A DNA stretch of 64,000 bases. Source: Dryomyza anilis (taxonomy: Eukaryota; Arthropoda; Insecta; Diptera; Dryomyzidae). The translations under genes and the position numbers were made by a program. The stretch lies in NCBI GenBank assembly GCA_951804985.1, contig OX638132.1, forward strand, positions 84,758,696-84,822,695. Direction: 5' to 3'. Below the pieces are notes generated by a model, which saw only the letters and a program-made list of their open reading frames with translations, was not told the origin of the DNA and ran no database searches. This document shows, piece by piece, positions 33,066-44,870 of this stretch. Position 1 is the first letter of the stretch. The number at the start of each line of letters is the position of its first letter.

Positions 33066-34633
33066 AATTGAGGCGCTCAGCGCCAAAACGGCCTAACCCA
33101 CAAAATTTTCGAACTTCAGAAAACAGAAAAATGTAACTGATCATATTTTAAAACGCTTTAGTTCGTTGTATTTTAGATAAATTCGATTTTGGGGCATATT
33201 TTTATACTAATAATAGTAACAAGAACACTGATATATAAAAAAGAAACATTAAAATACATACTAAAAAAAGTTAATGTGGGTTAGGCCACTTTGGCATTCG
33301 TTAAAATTTAAAAAATTGGTTTCAAACTGCTTGTTAGGCCAATTATGTCTGGAAATGTAATAATTTTGTATTATCTTATAATTTTATATATCGTAGATAA
33401 TCATTCATCCAGCAACATCTTTGCTTGAGAATTTGTTTTCAATCAATTATTAAATGAATGGTTGATATGTGGTGTATTAATTTTTAATTCGTGTAGATCT
33501 TAATATTTAATTTCATCAGTATGTCTCCAAACCAATTGGGATGAATTTCTTTTTGAAATGTCCAATTCTTTGAACAAGTCCTCTTCCTTATTGGAATACT
33601 TAAATTTTATTATATATCGATTTTCGCTTTCAAATCGAAGCCATTGAATATTTATCCATTCTATTTCTATTTTTGTATTTTTCCAATGATGCAATTTTTT
33701 TAAATCATTAATAAACATAGTTTTTTAAATAATGGATAGATCCTATTTCTTGTGGTTCTCTTGAAGCCATCATAAATACAGTCCATAGTTGTCTTTTGTA
33801 ATAGGCTATTCCTGTAGATAAGACCGGAGTTGACGAAGTATTCAATAGATCAAAAGTAAAAGCAGCATTCCAGATCTAGCAGATTTCGCCAAATACTTAT
33901 GTACATTTCTTAGCCGATTTGTATTCTAATTTTGATTTATGTGAGTCACATTTTATTCTCGTGTAAGCATATTATGGGCTGCTTAAGAAATTGACAGAAC
34001 ATCAGCAAACTGTTCGTTGAATTTTGATATGTACTATGCAGATCGGTAGCTCAGAGGTTAGTGCGCTGAACTGCGTGCCGAAAGGTCCCGTAACACAGGT
34101 TCAAATCTGTGCTGGGACTACTAAATATTTTCTTCTATACCGCGCTACCTCTCGGTAGACAATCGCAAACCTCCGAGAGTAAACATTTTCATGAAAAGCT
34201 ATCTCCTCGCCGGATTTGATAATACAGTACAAATATAACAATCAGCACAGCTCAAATGGTAAGAGAGCTCGGTCTAAGATCTTTAGGACTTTAGTGCCTA
34301 ACTATTATTATTATGCTTGCAGATGCATATTATGGTAAAAGCTAACATTAATTAAAGTGTTTAAACAATTAAATAAATTTGGCCTATCAACAGAATATAA
34401 AATTTTATATACATTAATCTGGCATATGTGACTTAGGCCATTTTGCCATTCACATTTTTTTAATTTTATGAAATGCCAAAAAAAACTATCGCTTACCAGA
34501 GTACAACCAAAGTTTGTAAAACTTAGCCACTCTTACAGACTTATAGATTTAATAATTTCGAATCGAACTGCATACTCAGCTCAATATTTTTAGGAATGTG
34601 GATTATGCCGTTTTGGCGCTGAGCGCCTCAATT
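33066..34633. mobile_element. 1.57-kb element with 37-bp palindromic TIRs, inserted in the minisatellite
   Basis: TIRs AATTGAGGCGCTCAGCGCCA.. at 33066 on and the complement ending at 34633, matching over about 37 bp with few differences. Each TIR contains the near-palindrome GGCGCTCAGCGCC. The subterminal word CGGCCTAACCCACA (33090) recurs inverted as TGTGGGTTAGGCC at about 33277, and TTAGGCCA..CATTC also occurs near 34430. A 72-codon minus frame (33718-33500, ATG start, containing HHWKNTKIEIEWINIQWLRF) might be a remnant of a transposon protein but is not recognised. A SINE lies inside. Confidence 0.82.
34044..34317 (+). mobile_element. tRNA-derived SINE, copy 1
   Basis: The head contains a Pol III A box TAGCTCAGAGG and B box GGTTCAAATCT in tRNA-like spacing. 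The body shares CTATACCGCGCTACCTCTCGG, GAGAGTAAA, GAAAAGCT, AGTACAAATATAA and AGAGCTCGG with the copy at 50771, and the tail is TATTATTATTATG. TGCAGAT at 34037-34043 and 34318-34324 is a possible target duplication. Confidence 0.82.
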
Positions 34634-35595
34634 AAGAGTGCAATATTGAATTTATAGTGAGAACTGAATTTTGAGTGAAAATTTTCATTTTAAGTGAAAA
34701 TTTGAATTTTGTGTCAAATTTTTATTTCCAGTGAAAATTTGATTTTGAGTGAAAATTTTGAGTTTGAGTGAAACATTTATTTTGAGTGTAAAATTTAATT
34801 TTGAGTGAAAGTTTTGAAATATTTTATTTTAAGTGAAAAAATTATTTTGATTAAAAATTGAATTTTGATAGAAAAATTTAAATTTGAAAGAAAATTTTAT
34901 GTGAAAATTTTAATTTTTAATGAAAAATTTAATTTTTTATGAAAAATTTAATTTTTAATGAAAAATTTCATTTTAAGTGAATATTTGAATTTTGTGTGAA
35001 ATTTTAATTTTCAGTGAAAAAATGATTTTTAGTGAAAAATTTAATTTTGAATTTTGAGTGAAAAATTTAATTTTGAGTGAAAAATTTGAATTTTGTGTGA
35101 ATATTTTTACTATGAGTAAAAATTTGATTTTGGTAGAAAAATTTAATTTTTAGTGAAAACTGAAATTTAAGTGAACATTTTAATTTTGTATGACAAATTT
35201 CATATTAAGCGAAAATTTGAATTTTGTGTAAAATTTTTATTTTCAGTGAAAATTTTATTTTGAGTGAAAATTTGATTTTGAGTGAAACATTTAATTTTGA
35301 GTGAAAAATTGATTTAGAGTGAGCAAATATAATTTTGAATAAATATAATTTTGAATGAAAAAAAATAAATAAAAACATGAATTTGAATAAACAAAAATTA
35401 AAAGTCAATAATTAAATTTTGTGAATAATTGATTTTGGCGTGAAATATTTAAATTCATATAGGAAATTTCAATAATAAACTGAATTTTGAGTAAATATTT
35501 GAATTAGGGGTAAAAATTTCCATTTAAAGTGAAAAAAAATCAGTATTGATTTGAAATTTGAATAATAAACTAAATTTGAGTGAAAAATCAGGTTA
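34634..35595. repeat. TTTTGAGTGAAAATTT-type minisatellite, left arm
   Basis: Dozens of degenerate units of about 16-20 bp, TTTGAGTGAAAATTTAATT with AAGTG, TCAGTG and TAGTG variants. The orientation is opposite to the array at 36955-39360. Confidence 0.9.
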
Positions 35596-36954
35596 ATCAA
35601 TATTTTTAATAAAGATTTGTGTACCGCTCTATTTCAGACAAACTACATTTTTAAACCTCGCGAATGCTGGCAACCCTCGCAGCAGACTAAATGGTTATAA
35701 AACCCATTACATCAGCCATCAAGGTATCAGTGCGATGTACGTGCTGGGAATCCTTTGCACCGCTGTATTGGTGCGTGTGTTTCGATGTGTGTGTGTGAGT
35801 GTGAGTGTGCGTTACACACCAACAGCCATTTGTACAAGTCAGCCGCTTGGCGCCAATCGTCTTTCATGGCAGAAAACAGAGCTAGTAGCAGAAAAAAGAA
35901 AAACACAAAAAAAAAAATGGCAAAAAGTGCCAAAGGTATCACACAAACTATAATTTATAACTTTAAAGTTTTCGACTGCGTAGAGCTTTTTGTGTTTCTA
36001 TTTTTCGTGAATTTTTTTTTTGCCAGAATTTTTGATTCTTAAGCGTTCGTTTTAAACTTTGCCGCCTCGCAGTGCTGTCTCCAGGATGCGCATCCTTTTG
36101 CTCATTTACCAAAGTTTGCTGCTTCCTTTGCGTGAATTTCATGCAGTGGCAGCGGCATTACATCCTCCGTTGGCAGACGGTCGACGCGTTGGCGGCCGAA
36201 GCTGTTGATGTCCATTTGCCTGTCAGGCTGGGTGTCGCGGGTGGTTGGTTCATCGACAGAATCCTTTTTCGTTGATTCTTCGTTCTTTTTTTTGTTTGCT
36301 TCCGCTCGAGTTTTTGTTCGCAATTTTATTAAGAGTAATGTGCACAAAATGTTACTTTTTTGTGCTGCTGCAAAAGAAAAACTTGTAAAATGTTTAGGTT
36401 TTTTTTTATTTATTTTTTAGTTTTACATTGAATTAAGTTTTGCATTTTGAACTCTAAGTTGGGCTGCACACACACATAGACAGCCAGCAAGCCGGACAGA
36501 CAGACAGACAGACAGCCACATGCAAGAATAATATTGTTTATATGTGACAGGTACGGTCACAGAGATCTCTGCTGATGATAGTAGTTGGTCCATTTAATGT
36601 GATTTTTTCACCGCTTTTGCTTGGTGAACAAAGTTCGGAAATCGAGTTTATTTTTTTGGCGCTCATCGCTTCAAATCGCGCGCTAAAGTGTCACAATAAA
36701 TAGTTGCAACAATTGCGGGCGATTTATCTAAATTGTTTAGCATAAATATGAAAACTTTTTGGTTTCTTTGAAATGTTTGAACTGTTTGAAAGTTGTGCAG
36801 TGGTTGGTTGGCGCCAAATATTTTCGAAGATAGCATTTCTTTCTAGAATCGCTGTGTTGTTTGAAAAAAAAACGAAATGCTTGACTTTATTTTTAAAAGT
36901 TAAAACATAGAAAGTTTAATATTTTGAAACTGCTTCAATTTATTTATATTTTAT
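35596..36954. other. GC-richer unique centre between the inverted minisatellite arms
   Basis: About 1.36 kb, markedly less AT-rich than its flanks. It has a GT-rich run (35770-35815), an A-run, a 350-bp block (36060-36310) rich in CpG, and CAGA repeats near 36494-36513. Short open frames on both strands exist (plus 36072-36275; minus 36347-36102, no ATG), but none has a recognisable domain. It may be a host regulatory segment, an untranslated exon, or the cargo of a foldback-type element. Confidence 0.4.
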
Positions 36955-39360
36955 TTTTTACAAAAATTCAATATAAACTTAATTTTCATTGAAAATTTAA
37001 TTTAACACTTTTTTTATTCGAAATTAAATGTTTCACTCAAATTTTAATATTTCACTAATTTGTCACTAAAAATTTGTTTTTTTTACTCTAAATTTAATTT
37101 TTATACCTGAATTTATATTTTTCGAATCAAATTAAATCTTTCAGTCACAATTTAGTTCTTCATTTAAAATTATATTTTTCAGTTTAAATAAAAATGTTCA
37201 CTCAAAATTCAGTATTTCACAAATTTATTATTCACTCCAAATTAAATTTTTCATTTAAAATCAAATATTTTACTAGAATTTCAATTTCTCACTTAAAATA
37301 ATATTTTTTTAAAAACAAATTTAAATTATTCACTGAAAATTAAGATTTTCACTGAAATTTTATAATTAAAATAAAATTTTAACTCAAATAATTAATTTTA
37401 ACTCAAATTTATTTTTTCACTCAAAATGAATACTCTCCCTCAAAATTCAAATTTTACTAAAATTTAAATTCTTCGAAATTAAATTTTTACTCAAATGGAA
37501 TTTTGCACTGAAACTGGAATTTTTCATTAAAAATGGAATTTTCCACTCAAAATGGAATTTTTCACTCAAAATGGAATTTTTCATTAAAAATTGAATTTCT
37601 CCCTAAAATAAAAATTTTTAACACTAAATTAATGTTTTCACTCAAAGTTAATATTTACACTCAAAACTAAATTTTAACTCAAATGGAATTTTTCACATAA
37701 AATTCAATTTTCATTAAAAATTTCACTTAATTTTCCCTAAATTTTCCCACTCAAAAATCAATTTTCTACTCAAAATTAAATTTTAGCTTAAAGTGGATTT
37801 TTTTAAATGTCATTCAAAATTAATTTTTTCGTTCTAAATTAATTTTTTAATCAAAATTAAATTTTTTATTGAAAAATTTAGTTTTTTTTACTCAAATTTT
37901 GTTTTTAATCAAAATTAAATTTTTCACTTAAAATTCAAAATTTCACTTAAAAGTCAAATTTATATAAAAAATGAAATGTTTTACTCAAAATTCAAATTTT
38001 GAGTCAAAATTAAAATTCACACTCAAATTTAAATTGTTCACTAAAATTTAAATTTTTTCCTAAAATTTAAATTTTTCCCTAAAATTAAAATTTTCACTCG
38101 AACTCAATTTTTCATTAAAAATTCAATTTTTCATGCAAAACTCAATTTTTTATTAAAAATGTATTGTTTTACTCACTTTCTCACTCAAAATTCAAATTTT
38201 CACTCAAAATTTAAATTTACAATCAAAATTCAAAGTTTCTCTCAAAATTAAAATGTTCACTCAAAATTTAAATTTTCAATCAAAATTGAAATGTTCAATC
38301 AAAATTTAATTTTGCACTCAAAATTAAAATTTTCACTCAAAATTTAAAGTCTCTCTCAAAATTAATATTTTCACGCAAAATTAATTTGTTCACTCAAAAT
38401 TAAAATTTTCACTCAAAATTAAAATGTTCAGTCAAAATTTAACTTTGCACTGAAAATAAAATTTTTCACTCAAAATTAACATTTTCACTCAAAATTCAAA
38501 GTTTCTCTCAAAATTAATATTTTAACTCAAAATTCAAATTTTCACTCAAAATTTAAATTTACAATCAAAATTCAAAGTTTCTCTAAAAATTTAAATTTTA
38601 ATTCAAAATTAAAATGTTCACTCAAAATTTAAATTTTCAATCAAAATTGAAATGTTCAGTTAAAATTTAATTTTGCACTCAAAATTAACATTTTTACTCA
38701 AAATTTAAAGTCTCTCTCAAAATTAACATTTTCACGAAAAATTAAAATTTCACTCAAAATTAAAATTTTCACTCAAAATTAAAATGTACAGTCAAAATTT
38801 AACTTTGCACTGAAAATAAAATTTTTTACTCAAAATTAACATTTTCACTCAAAATTCCAAGTTTCTCTCAAAATTCACGCAAATTAAAATGTTCACTCAA
38901 AATTTAAATTTACAATCAAAATTCAAAGTTTCTCTCAAAATTAAAATGTTCACTCAAAATTTAAATTTTCAATCAAAATTGAAATGTTCAATCAAAATTG
39001 AAATGTTCAGTCAAAATTTAATTTTGCACTCAAAATTTAAAGTCTCTCTCAAAATTAACATTTTCACGCAAAATTAAAATTTTCACTCAATTTTAAAATT
39101 TTCACTCAAAATTAAAATATTCAGCCAAAGTTTAACTTTGCACTGAAAATAAAATTGTTCACTCAAAATTAACATTTTCACTCAAAATTAACATTTTCAC
39201 TCAAAATTCCAAGTTTCTCTCAAAATTAACATTTTCACGAAAATTAAAATTTTCACACAAAAATTAAAATGTTCAGTCAAAATTTAACTTTACACTGAAA
39301 ATAAAATTTTGTACTCAAAATTAAATTTTTCACTGAAAATTTAATTATTCACAAGTTATA
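36955..39360. repeat. CACTCAAAATTAAATTT minisatellite, right arm, about 2.4 kb
   Basis: Well over a hundred degenerate units of TTTCACTCAAAATTAAA. From 38170 a higher-order pattern appears in which the block TTCAAAGTTTCTCTCAAAAT and the word GTTCAGTCAAAATTTAA return at intervals of several hundred bases, showing that multi-unit blocks were duplicated. Confidence 0.93.
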
Positions 39361-40554
39361 AATATTATAAAATTTATATTTCTTATTTTTTATATTCAAA
39401 TTATTATAAATCAAATAAATATTTTTATGGGGGCTCTTCAGTTTTCAGTAAATTTCAGTCATTAACAATATTAAGAATTAACTCAATTGAACAAAAATTT
39501 AACGATCTAAGTCTCCATAAACTTTGACAACATCTCAGCGTTTTATTTTTTATGATGTGATATGAGTGAAGCCTTTTTATGGTCTTAAAATTTATGTTGC
39601 GTAAAAATGTTATCTGCATAAAACGTTGTAAAGGTCAAACAGTTGACAAGTTTTTCAACTCTTTCGTATTTTGCATACATAGCAACATAGTTGGGGTGTC
39701 GAATCAATGCAATAAACCAAGAAATGAGCTCGTAAAATACTTCAAGTCAAGTCAAATCAATCAGTTGATTGATGGGAAATTGCAGACATGTGCGCCATTT
39801 ATTTGTGATTTTCAGTGGAAAATATGCTCGATCGTTTTCGGAGAAAGCATGAGCAAAACTATATAATTTATTTTTATTTTTAATTAATTTTGCTTTAATT
39901 TTTTTGTAATTTAATGTGTTTTTTTTTAAATAATTGGTTTAAATATTTTAAAAGTGATTTATATTAATAGAATTGATGAAGCATAGGAAAGGTTAAAATG
40001 TATTTTTGTTATTAATTGGAAGTGGTAACGACCGGAAACGTATATTTTAATTGCTTAGATACAACTAATTAGTTGCGACAACCAACCCATTGTTATTTAA
40101 TCTATTAAATGTATTTTCGTTTTCTTATAGCCCAAAACGAAGTTGTCAATTTAACTTAAAGAAATAAGTAACATAAGCCTCGTGTCTACCATACTATAAA
40201 ACATTTGGTTATAACAAATAACTTTTATTTCTACCAACCATATGCTAACGAAGGATTTTGTGAGTGTATTTAATATAATTTATGTTAATCTGTTTATTAG
40301 TTGACCATCTGATCAGTTTAACACGTGAAAAGTTTACCAATTGATCGTATTTCTAAAGCTTACCTTATAATTTGCGACTCGCACAATTTTATATATTCCC
40401 AAAACAATACTGTCCCAAATAATTTTTACAGTATACAATCTGTTATACTATTTGTTCGACTTCAAAAATTATAACCGTTTTAAACATTAGTATGGAATAT
40501 ATTGTTAAAATCTAATAATAAAGAAGAATCAAAAAAGTTAAAAAAAATCAAACA
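39361..40554. other. unique AT-rich DNA; one weak frame
   Basis: An ATG-started plus-strand frame, 39579-39866 (95 codons), is slightly less AT-biased than its surroundings, but has no motif I recognise. No splice or promoter context supports it. Confidence 0.25.
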
Positions 40555-40690
40555 TTTTTCGAGTTAAAATTAAAATTTGTCTGCAAATTAAGATTTCACT
40601 CAAAATTAAATATTTTAATAAAATTTAAATTTTTCACTAAAAATTCTACTTTTGAATCAAAATTAAATTTTAATTATTTACTGAAAGTTT
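40555..40690. repeat. outlying piece of the CACTCAAAATT minisatellite
   Basis: A few units (TTTCACTCAAAATTAAATATT, TTTTTCACTAAAAATTC) separated from the main array by 1.2 kb of unique DNA. Confidence 0.7.
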
Positions 40691-40904
40691 TGTTCCGAAT
40701 ATCTTGAAAATTTGTTAGAATACACAGTACAAAAACAAAAAATATCCACGATCTAGTTTGATTTTCCGATGGACTTCAATATTCCAATTAAGACCTCATA
40801 TACTGTTTTTTCATATTTCCTGAAGTTTTTAGTTATTATGTATTTCAAAGAAATATGTGGCAATTCTCGTGTTTTTCTACATATTTTGGATTTTATTTTT
40901 AACA

Positions 40905-41122
40905 CACCCAGAAAAAAATTCCCTCAAATCCCATAAAAATTGGTTAATAGGACAATTATTGATTTAATAGTATACAAAAAATAAATCTTTTCATATAAAC
41001 TCAATGGCAATGTCATGTTAATTTATAGTATATAATAGTATTTTCCGTTTAAAATAATAATTTATCCTATTGCCTATTTTTAATAGTAAAAACTATTATT
41101 TATATAGTATTTTATCTGGGTG
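40905..41122. mobile_element. CACYCAGA-family MITE, inverted relative to 32580
   Basis: CACCCAGAAAAAAATTCCCTC at the left and TATTTTATCTGGGTG at the right, with the family interior in reverse. TA follows the right end; the left TA appears mutated. Confidence 0.9.
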
Positions 41123-41792
41123 TAGATTTGCGTTTTTAATATTTCTTTTGTATTTCATTTAGAATATTTCAGTTAAGTCATCTTTTAGTCCTTAGATTAA
41201 AATCAAATTCACAAATTGTATAAAGAAATTTCTTCATATGAACATACGAAGGAAATTGTTTTATTTAATTTTAAAATAATTAAAATGTATTTTAGGTGAT
41301 CCTTATTTATTGCAGGATATTGAGGCAAACGCATTAAAAGTAATAGATTTATTCAAATCTGAATACTTCTACTTTGTTATTGATGATTTGTTAGAATTTT
41401 TATGAATAATTGAAAGACAAAAATATTATATTGATTTTTAAAAGAAAATTTAAATCATAAATTATATATGTATTTAATTTGACCTAGAGAGTGATTTGCA
41501 AAAAAAAAACATAAGAAGAATCGAATCATAGAATTATTCATTTTCTTTTACAAAAAATATATACTTTCATTGAGTTATGAAAATCATATATGTAATGTTA
41601 TAAAAAATAGGTACACCTTTAAATTTATATGTTTTGTGTTTGACTGGATATAACATCGGTCAGATTTATCTATTTGGTTCATTTAAAAATACTAGCTGAA
41701 GTATTCTCAATGGAATAAAAATACGAGAAATGCCATATGAGCTTAAAACTTTAAAATCTCTAAGGAAAATTATTGAATTTTCTTGATTTAAA
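41123..41792. other. no gene recognised
   Basis: AT-rich unique sequence. Confidence 0.6.
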
Positions 41793-42101
41793 GGGGTTTT
41801 CAATAAGAGCGCTACAAAAGTTTTTCATCAAGAGTTTTTCAACAGGGACGCTTCAAAAGTAGAGCGACAGGAACAGCAAACGACACCATATTTCTTGCCG
41901 CTCTTTTGACATTTCTCTTCAGTAAGGTTTGCCATATCATGATTATTAAAATTTACTACCGAAATTCGAATTCGTATATCTTTCCATCATGAAATGGCAA
42001 ACCTTATTGAAGAGAAATGTCAGAAGAGCGGTAAGAAATATGGCGTCGTTTGTTGACCCTGTCGCTCTACTTTTGTAGCGTCCCTGTGGAAAAACCCTTT
42101 A
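41793..42101. mobile_element. mariner-derived hairpin MITE plus stray end
   Basis: 41831-42101 is a 271-bp foldback: arms of about 115 bp (GAGTTTTTCAACAGGGACGC at left, complement GCGTCCCTGTGGAAAAACCC at right) with a short centre. The arm sequence CATCATGAAATGGCAAACCTT..AAGAGCGG matches the right end of the mariner at 14596-14668. 41793-41830 (AAAGGGGTTTTCAATAAGAGCG..) is an extra terminus resembling the mariner's left end at 13805, so it is a remnant of a second insertion at the same spot. Confidence 0.88.
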
Positions 42102-42512
42102 TTATGCATATAGGACTATACATCTAAAACTAGAGAATTCTATACGGTAGATCAAAAGATATAAATTAAATAGTGGTATGCCCCGGACGGAACAAAAACG
42201 GAAGTGCAAGTTAATATGGAAATTGCAAAAAGTCAGGGGATTTGGTGTATAATTTTTTTTTTTTTTGAAATATTTTTTTTTTTAAATAAAAAAAAAAAAG
42301 GTGAAATAATATGTGTTTTTTGTAGTTTATAGTTTTTTCATAATAAATCATTGAAAAATTCCGGACGGGAAAAAAAGTTCAGTATAAAAATTATAATTAC
42401 GATTTTTTTACGTAAAATATATTTTTTTACTTATCTAAAAATATAACTGATATAATTTGCTTTATTTTTCTATTTGTTTACTTTCTTCCTAAAGTTCATA
42501 GTTATTTGATAA
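42102..42512. repeat. TTCCGGACGGGA-spaced repeat with homopolymers
   Basis: CCGGACGG occurs at about 42184, 42362 and 44354; the first two are about 178 bp apart, and the third is about two such periods away if the inserted transposon (42513-44141) is removed. Confidence 0.4.
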
Positions 42513-44141
42513 TACACGCTGCAAAAAAAAGGGCTCACCCGAACATAACTTTGCAGGCATTAACATGTATGTTTGGAATTTTATGTAAACAAAATATATA
42601 ATTGACTGATAAATCATTTGTAATCAGAGTTGTATTGAGACTTGAACAGTGTTGTAATGAGCTCTGACTTACATTATAATATCACGGAAACATTTTAATG
42701 TTGCTCCTTAAAATGGTGTATGTTCTAATGAAAACATAATAATTACTACATCCAAACAAAATAAATATTTGAACCGAAACATAAATATGTTCAAAATAAA
42801 ACATGATTTTGAACAACCTGAACATAAATATGTTTCCAGTGAAACATATCAGTTTTTTCAGTTCAAAAAGTAGTATGTTTTCATATTAAATATTTTTGGA
42901 AAAATATCCTAAATAAAATGTTGTTTTTTTTATTTATTTTTATTAAAAATCTTTAAACATGCACAGTGGAAAATTATAATAATAGAATTCATATACAAAT
43001 TTTTAAATGCATAAATAAATAATTCGTTTAAAACTGCAAGTACAAGTGACAGCATCAATGAATGCACAATTGCACCTGCAGACGCTAAACCAGACGATCC
43101 AGGCTCGCTTTATATTTGGTACAGTTACAGTTGATCTCAGTACAGCACATAGTGTTGGCAAGGAATTCACGGAGGCTTTTGTAAAAAAACATGCCAAATT
43201 CTGTTTGAAAATCGAAACATTGATTTTTATTTGTGGTTTTTTTACATTAGTTTCAGAAATTATATACTGCACTATATTATACTCTGTTACTATTTGTACT
43301 TTTTTTAACACAATTTGCGTACGTGTCTTTTGTTGTTCGTTGAGAAAACGTGGTCGCGTCGGTAATAATTTTGTTATTTTTAAATTAAATAAATATAGAA
43401 AATATTTATTTAATTCAAAAATAACAAAATTATTACCGACGCGACCACGTTTTCTCAACGAACAACAAAAGACACGTACGCAGAAAATGCCGATTACCGA
43501 GTGTCAACAGTGTATACAAGAAGTGAGCTGCAAGAATACCTTTATTTACATTTGAATTCATTTTTTTATTTATTTTCAAACATCAGTATGTTCAAAATGA
43601 CCCTATACATACTTCAAACGACGACAAAAGAGACGTAGTTAGAAAATTTTGCTCAACGAGTGCCAACTTCGTATACAAGAAGGATGTTGGAAGAATACAT
43701 TTATTTAAATCCAATTCCTTTTTTGTTTGTTTTTAAACATCAATATGTTCAAACGATGGCAAAAAATGGCGTAGGTCGAAAATGCTACACAACGTTGCCA
43801 ACTTCGTCAGTCGATAAATTATCGAATTAAGACGAGCGTTGCGAACATACGTTGTATTTAGATTTGCATTTTCTGTGTTTCGAAACATAGTTTTAACCAA
43901 GTAAATTGCCAAGAAACAGTTTATTCAAATGCAATTAAAATTTTATGTTGGTATTGTAACATATTTATGGTAAATTTGAGAGATTCTGCTGGACAATATA
44001 ATAATGTTTACACGTGAACAAAAATAAATTCAATTTCGATTATAATTTAATTACACTTCATTCCTAATACATGTATTGTAATTTCGTATTACTTTTTAAT
44101 TACATTCTAACATATACAAACAAATCTTTTCTATTCGTGTA
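42513..44141 (+). mobile_element. CACGCTGC-family transposon copy C1 (1.63 kb)
   Basis: One end is TACACGCTGCAAAAAAAAGGG, the other is AAATCTTTTCTATTCGTGTA; TACACG/CGTGTA are inverted and TA lies outside each CACG..CGTG. The left third is full of AAACATATTTATGTTT-like palindromic words; the right half contains three diverged units of about 150 bp (markers AACATCA(A/G)TATGTTCAAA and CGTATACAAGAAG). No recognisable transposase; a 169-codon frame without ATG runs through a palindrome. Family unknown to me; it looks non-autonomous. Confidence 0.85.
43317..43481. repeat. 165-bp near-perfect palindrome inside C1
   Basis: GCGTACGTGTCTTTTGTTGT.. reads out to a centre at about 43399 and returns as its complement ..ACAACAAAAGACACGTACGC. 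The homologous place in copy C2 (about 52085-52190) has only one half, so the other half arose by a local inverted duplication in C1. Confidence 0.9.
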
Positions 44142-44870
44142 TAATCTCAGAATAATTCGAGACGTTCCGTATGGAAATTTGCACTACGATTTTTTGTAAA
44201 AGATAATTTAGTATATGACAATATACGAAATGATGTACGATTCGAATTTCCAGATTTTTTAAAGTTTTTTTTTATTTTTTTTACTATTTGAGAGAAAATA
44301 TTTTATTTTTTGATATTTTTTATACTGTGGTTAAAAATTTGTATAACTCAAAGTTCCGGACGGGACATATTTCAGCTAGAATTTCAGCTTAGAATCTAGA
44401 ATTACTAGGAAATTGATGTTTACATTTTGGAAAATGCCGAGAAATAAAATTTAGGAACGGAGGATTCAACAAAAAAATATTAATATTTTCGGTTTTGTTA
44501 CAAATACATTTCAGTTATATGAACCATTCTCGTATTGAGACCAATATCTATATTTGTTATATTTTTTATATTTACTAAATAATTTGGCTGCTGAAAAATA
44601 CCAATTGGAAATCAATAAATATTCAACAAAAAGTCCTACAAATAATTTTAAAAATGAATTTTTAGTTTTTTCAATTTCAAAGTTCTGGGTATACTGAAGG
44701 AAAACCTGAAATACAAATGGGACAAAAGAATTAATATATGACACCATGCGAACGAAGGCAGGACGAAGATGACAATGCCGAATTCCTGAAATTTTACGAT
44801 AAGATTCACGGTAATATTATTTTAATTATGTACATAATTTTAAAAATTAAAATATAAAGAATAAATTAAA
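44142..44870. other. no gene recognised
   Basis: AT-rich; contains the third TTCCGGACGGGA word. Confidence 0.55.

Noticed and set aside
34044..34130. Possible functional tRNA gene at the SINE head
   Set aside because: A and B boxes are present but acceptor and anticodon stems do not close, and a shared 200-bp body follows, so it is a SINE.
36205..36420. Frames on both strands in the GC-richer core
   Set aside because: Opposing frames over the same bases, no ATG on the minus strand, no recognisable domain.
38889..39077. Plus-strand frame with repeated FTQNLNLQSKFKVSLKI
   Set aside because: Reading of the CACTCAAAATT minisatellite in one phase; not a protein gene.
43003..43555. Overlapping frames of 151 and 169 codons on opposite strands
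   Set aside because: They mirror each other because they cross the 165-bp palindrome; copy C2 does not keep the frame and there is no ATG on the plus strand.
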